Shown piece by piece: positions 63,712 to 64,000 of a stretch of DNA of 64,000 nt. The notes under the pieces were generated by a model. That model saw only the letters and a list, made by a program, of their open reading frames with translations. It did not search any database and was not told the DNA's origin. The stretch's first letter is position 1, and each line of letters starts with the position of its first letter. The position numbers and the translations under genes are program-made. Source of the DNA: Bradyrhizobium sp. WSM1417 (lineage in GTDB: Bacteria; Pseudomonadota; Alphaproteobacteria; Rhizobiales; Xanthobacteraceae); NCBI RefSeq assembly GCF_000515415.1, contig NZ_KI911783.1, positions 412,501-476,500 of the forward strand. Direction: 5' to 3'.

Positions 63712-64000
63712 GGTTGAGCCTCCCGAGCAGGCCCATGATGCCGCCGCGGCCGAACAGCACGATCAGCAGCAGCAGCGGGCCCATGATCAGCGCCCAGTAT
63801 TCAGTGAGCTGCGACAAGAACTCTTCCAGCAGCAAATACACCACCGCGCCGATGACCGGGCCGAACAGCGTGCCCATGCCCCCGAGGATCACCATCACCA
63901 TGAGGTCGCCGGAACGGGTCCAGTACATCGCGGCCGGGCTGACGAAATCGGTGTTGTTGGCGAGCAGCGCGCCGGCAAGGCCGCACATCATGCCCGAGAT
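63704..64000 (-). CDS. livM: Branched-chain amino-acid-type ABC transporter permease (LivM), C-terminal part
   Basis: Open to the right edge; the window shows only the last ~98 codons. Three hydrophobic segments include MMCGLAGALLANNTDFVSPA and GGMGTLFGPVIGAVVYLLLEEFL, the typical C-terminal loop and helix of LivM that contacts the ATPases. The start, the other permease (livH) and the binding protein lie beyond the window. Confidence 0.9.
   Translation of the reverse strand: MSGMMCGLAGALLANNTDFVSPAAMYWTRSGDLMVMVILGGMGTLFGPVIGAVVYLLLEEFLSQLTEYWALIMGPLLLLIVLFGRGGIMGLLGRLNRG

Overview
The window reads as a piece of an alphaproteobacterial chromosome, most likely Bradyrhizobium or a close relative in the Nitrobacteraceae. 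The evidence is uniformly high GC, a GcrA cell-cycle regulator with clustered GANTC sites, a SAM-II riboswitch in front of metZ, the gene run metZ-apaG-hslO-argF-argD-gcrA, an aerobic benzoyl-CoA (box) pathway, and many copies of chromosomal palindromic repeats. I see no phage, transposase, integrase, rRNA or CRISPR array. One tRNA gene (Gly, CCC anticodon) is present. Both edges cut a gene: a porin on the left and a branched-chain amino-acid-type permease on the right.

Layout. 1-10 kb: porin end, TauE/SafE exporter, chemotaxis receptor, CorC/HlyC-type membrane protein, PilZ protein, membrane-anchored glutamate-synthase-like enzyme, ferredoxin-NADP reductase and an ATP-grasp protein. 10.4-19.1 kb: a pentose locus on the minus strand (LacI regulator, xylB, xylA, single-ATPase sugar ABC transporter, aldo/keto reductase, amidohydrolase/lactonase). 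19-28.9 kb: small housekeeping and stress genes, including an O6-alkylguanine transferase paired with an AraC regulator, a Met/Gly-rich secreted protein, a MATE exporter and a double-length dCTP deaminase. 28.9-38.4 kb: SAM-II riboswitch with attenuator and metZ, an OpgC operon with two SGNH proteins, apaG, hslO, argD-argF, gcrA. 38.6-45.3 kb: the complete phosphate regulon phoR-pstSCAB-phoU-phoB with a near-consensus Pho box. 45.3-50.8 kb: flippase-like membrane protein, BON/OmpA protein, polysaccharide deacetylase, SDR.

50.9-58.2 kb is an aerobic benzoate pathway: benzoate-CoA ligase activates benzoate, BoxB epoxidises benzoyl-CoA, BoxC opens the ring, and a BoxR-type sensor (HTH plus shikimate-kinase-like domain) is divergent and followed by a truncated globin. 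BoxA, the reductase partner of BoxB, is not in the window. 58.3-64 kb holds a second, less familiar catabolic set: IclR regulator, Rieske oxygenase alpha subunit, glutamine-synthetase-family ligase and a convergent LivFGM-type transporter. The ligase-plus-Rieske pairing recalls aniline catabolism, in which an amine is first gamma-glutamylated. This is the best candidate here for an undescribed pathway.

Intergenic space is rich in repeats. At least four palindromic families lie mostly between convergent or tandem genes. Two perfect hairpins sit directly behind the two solute-binding-protein genes, where they could set differential expression.
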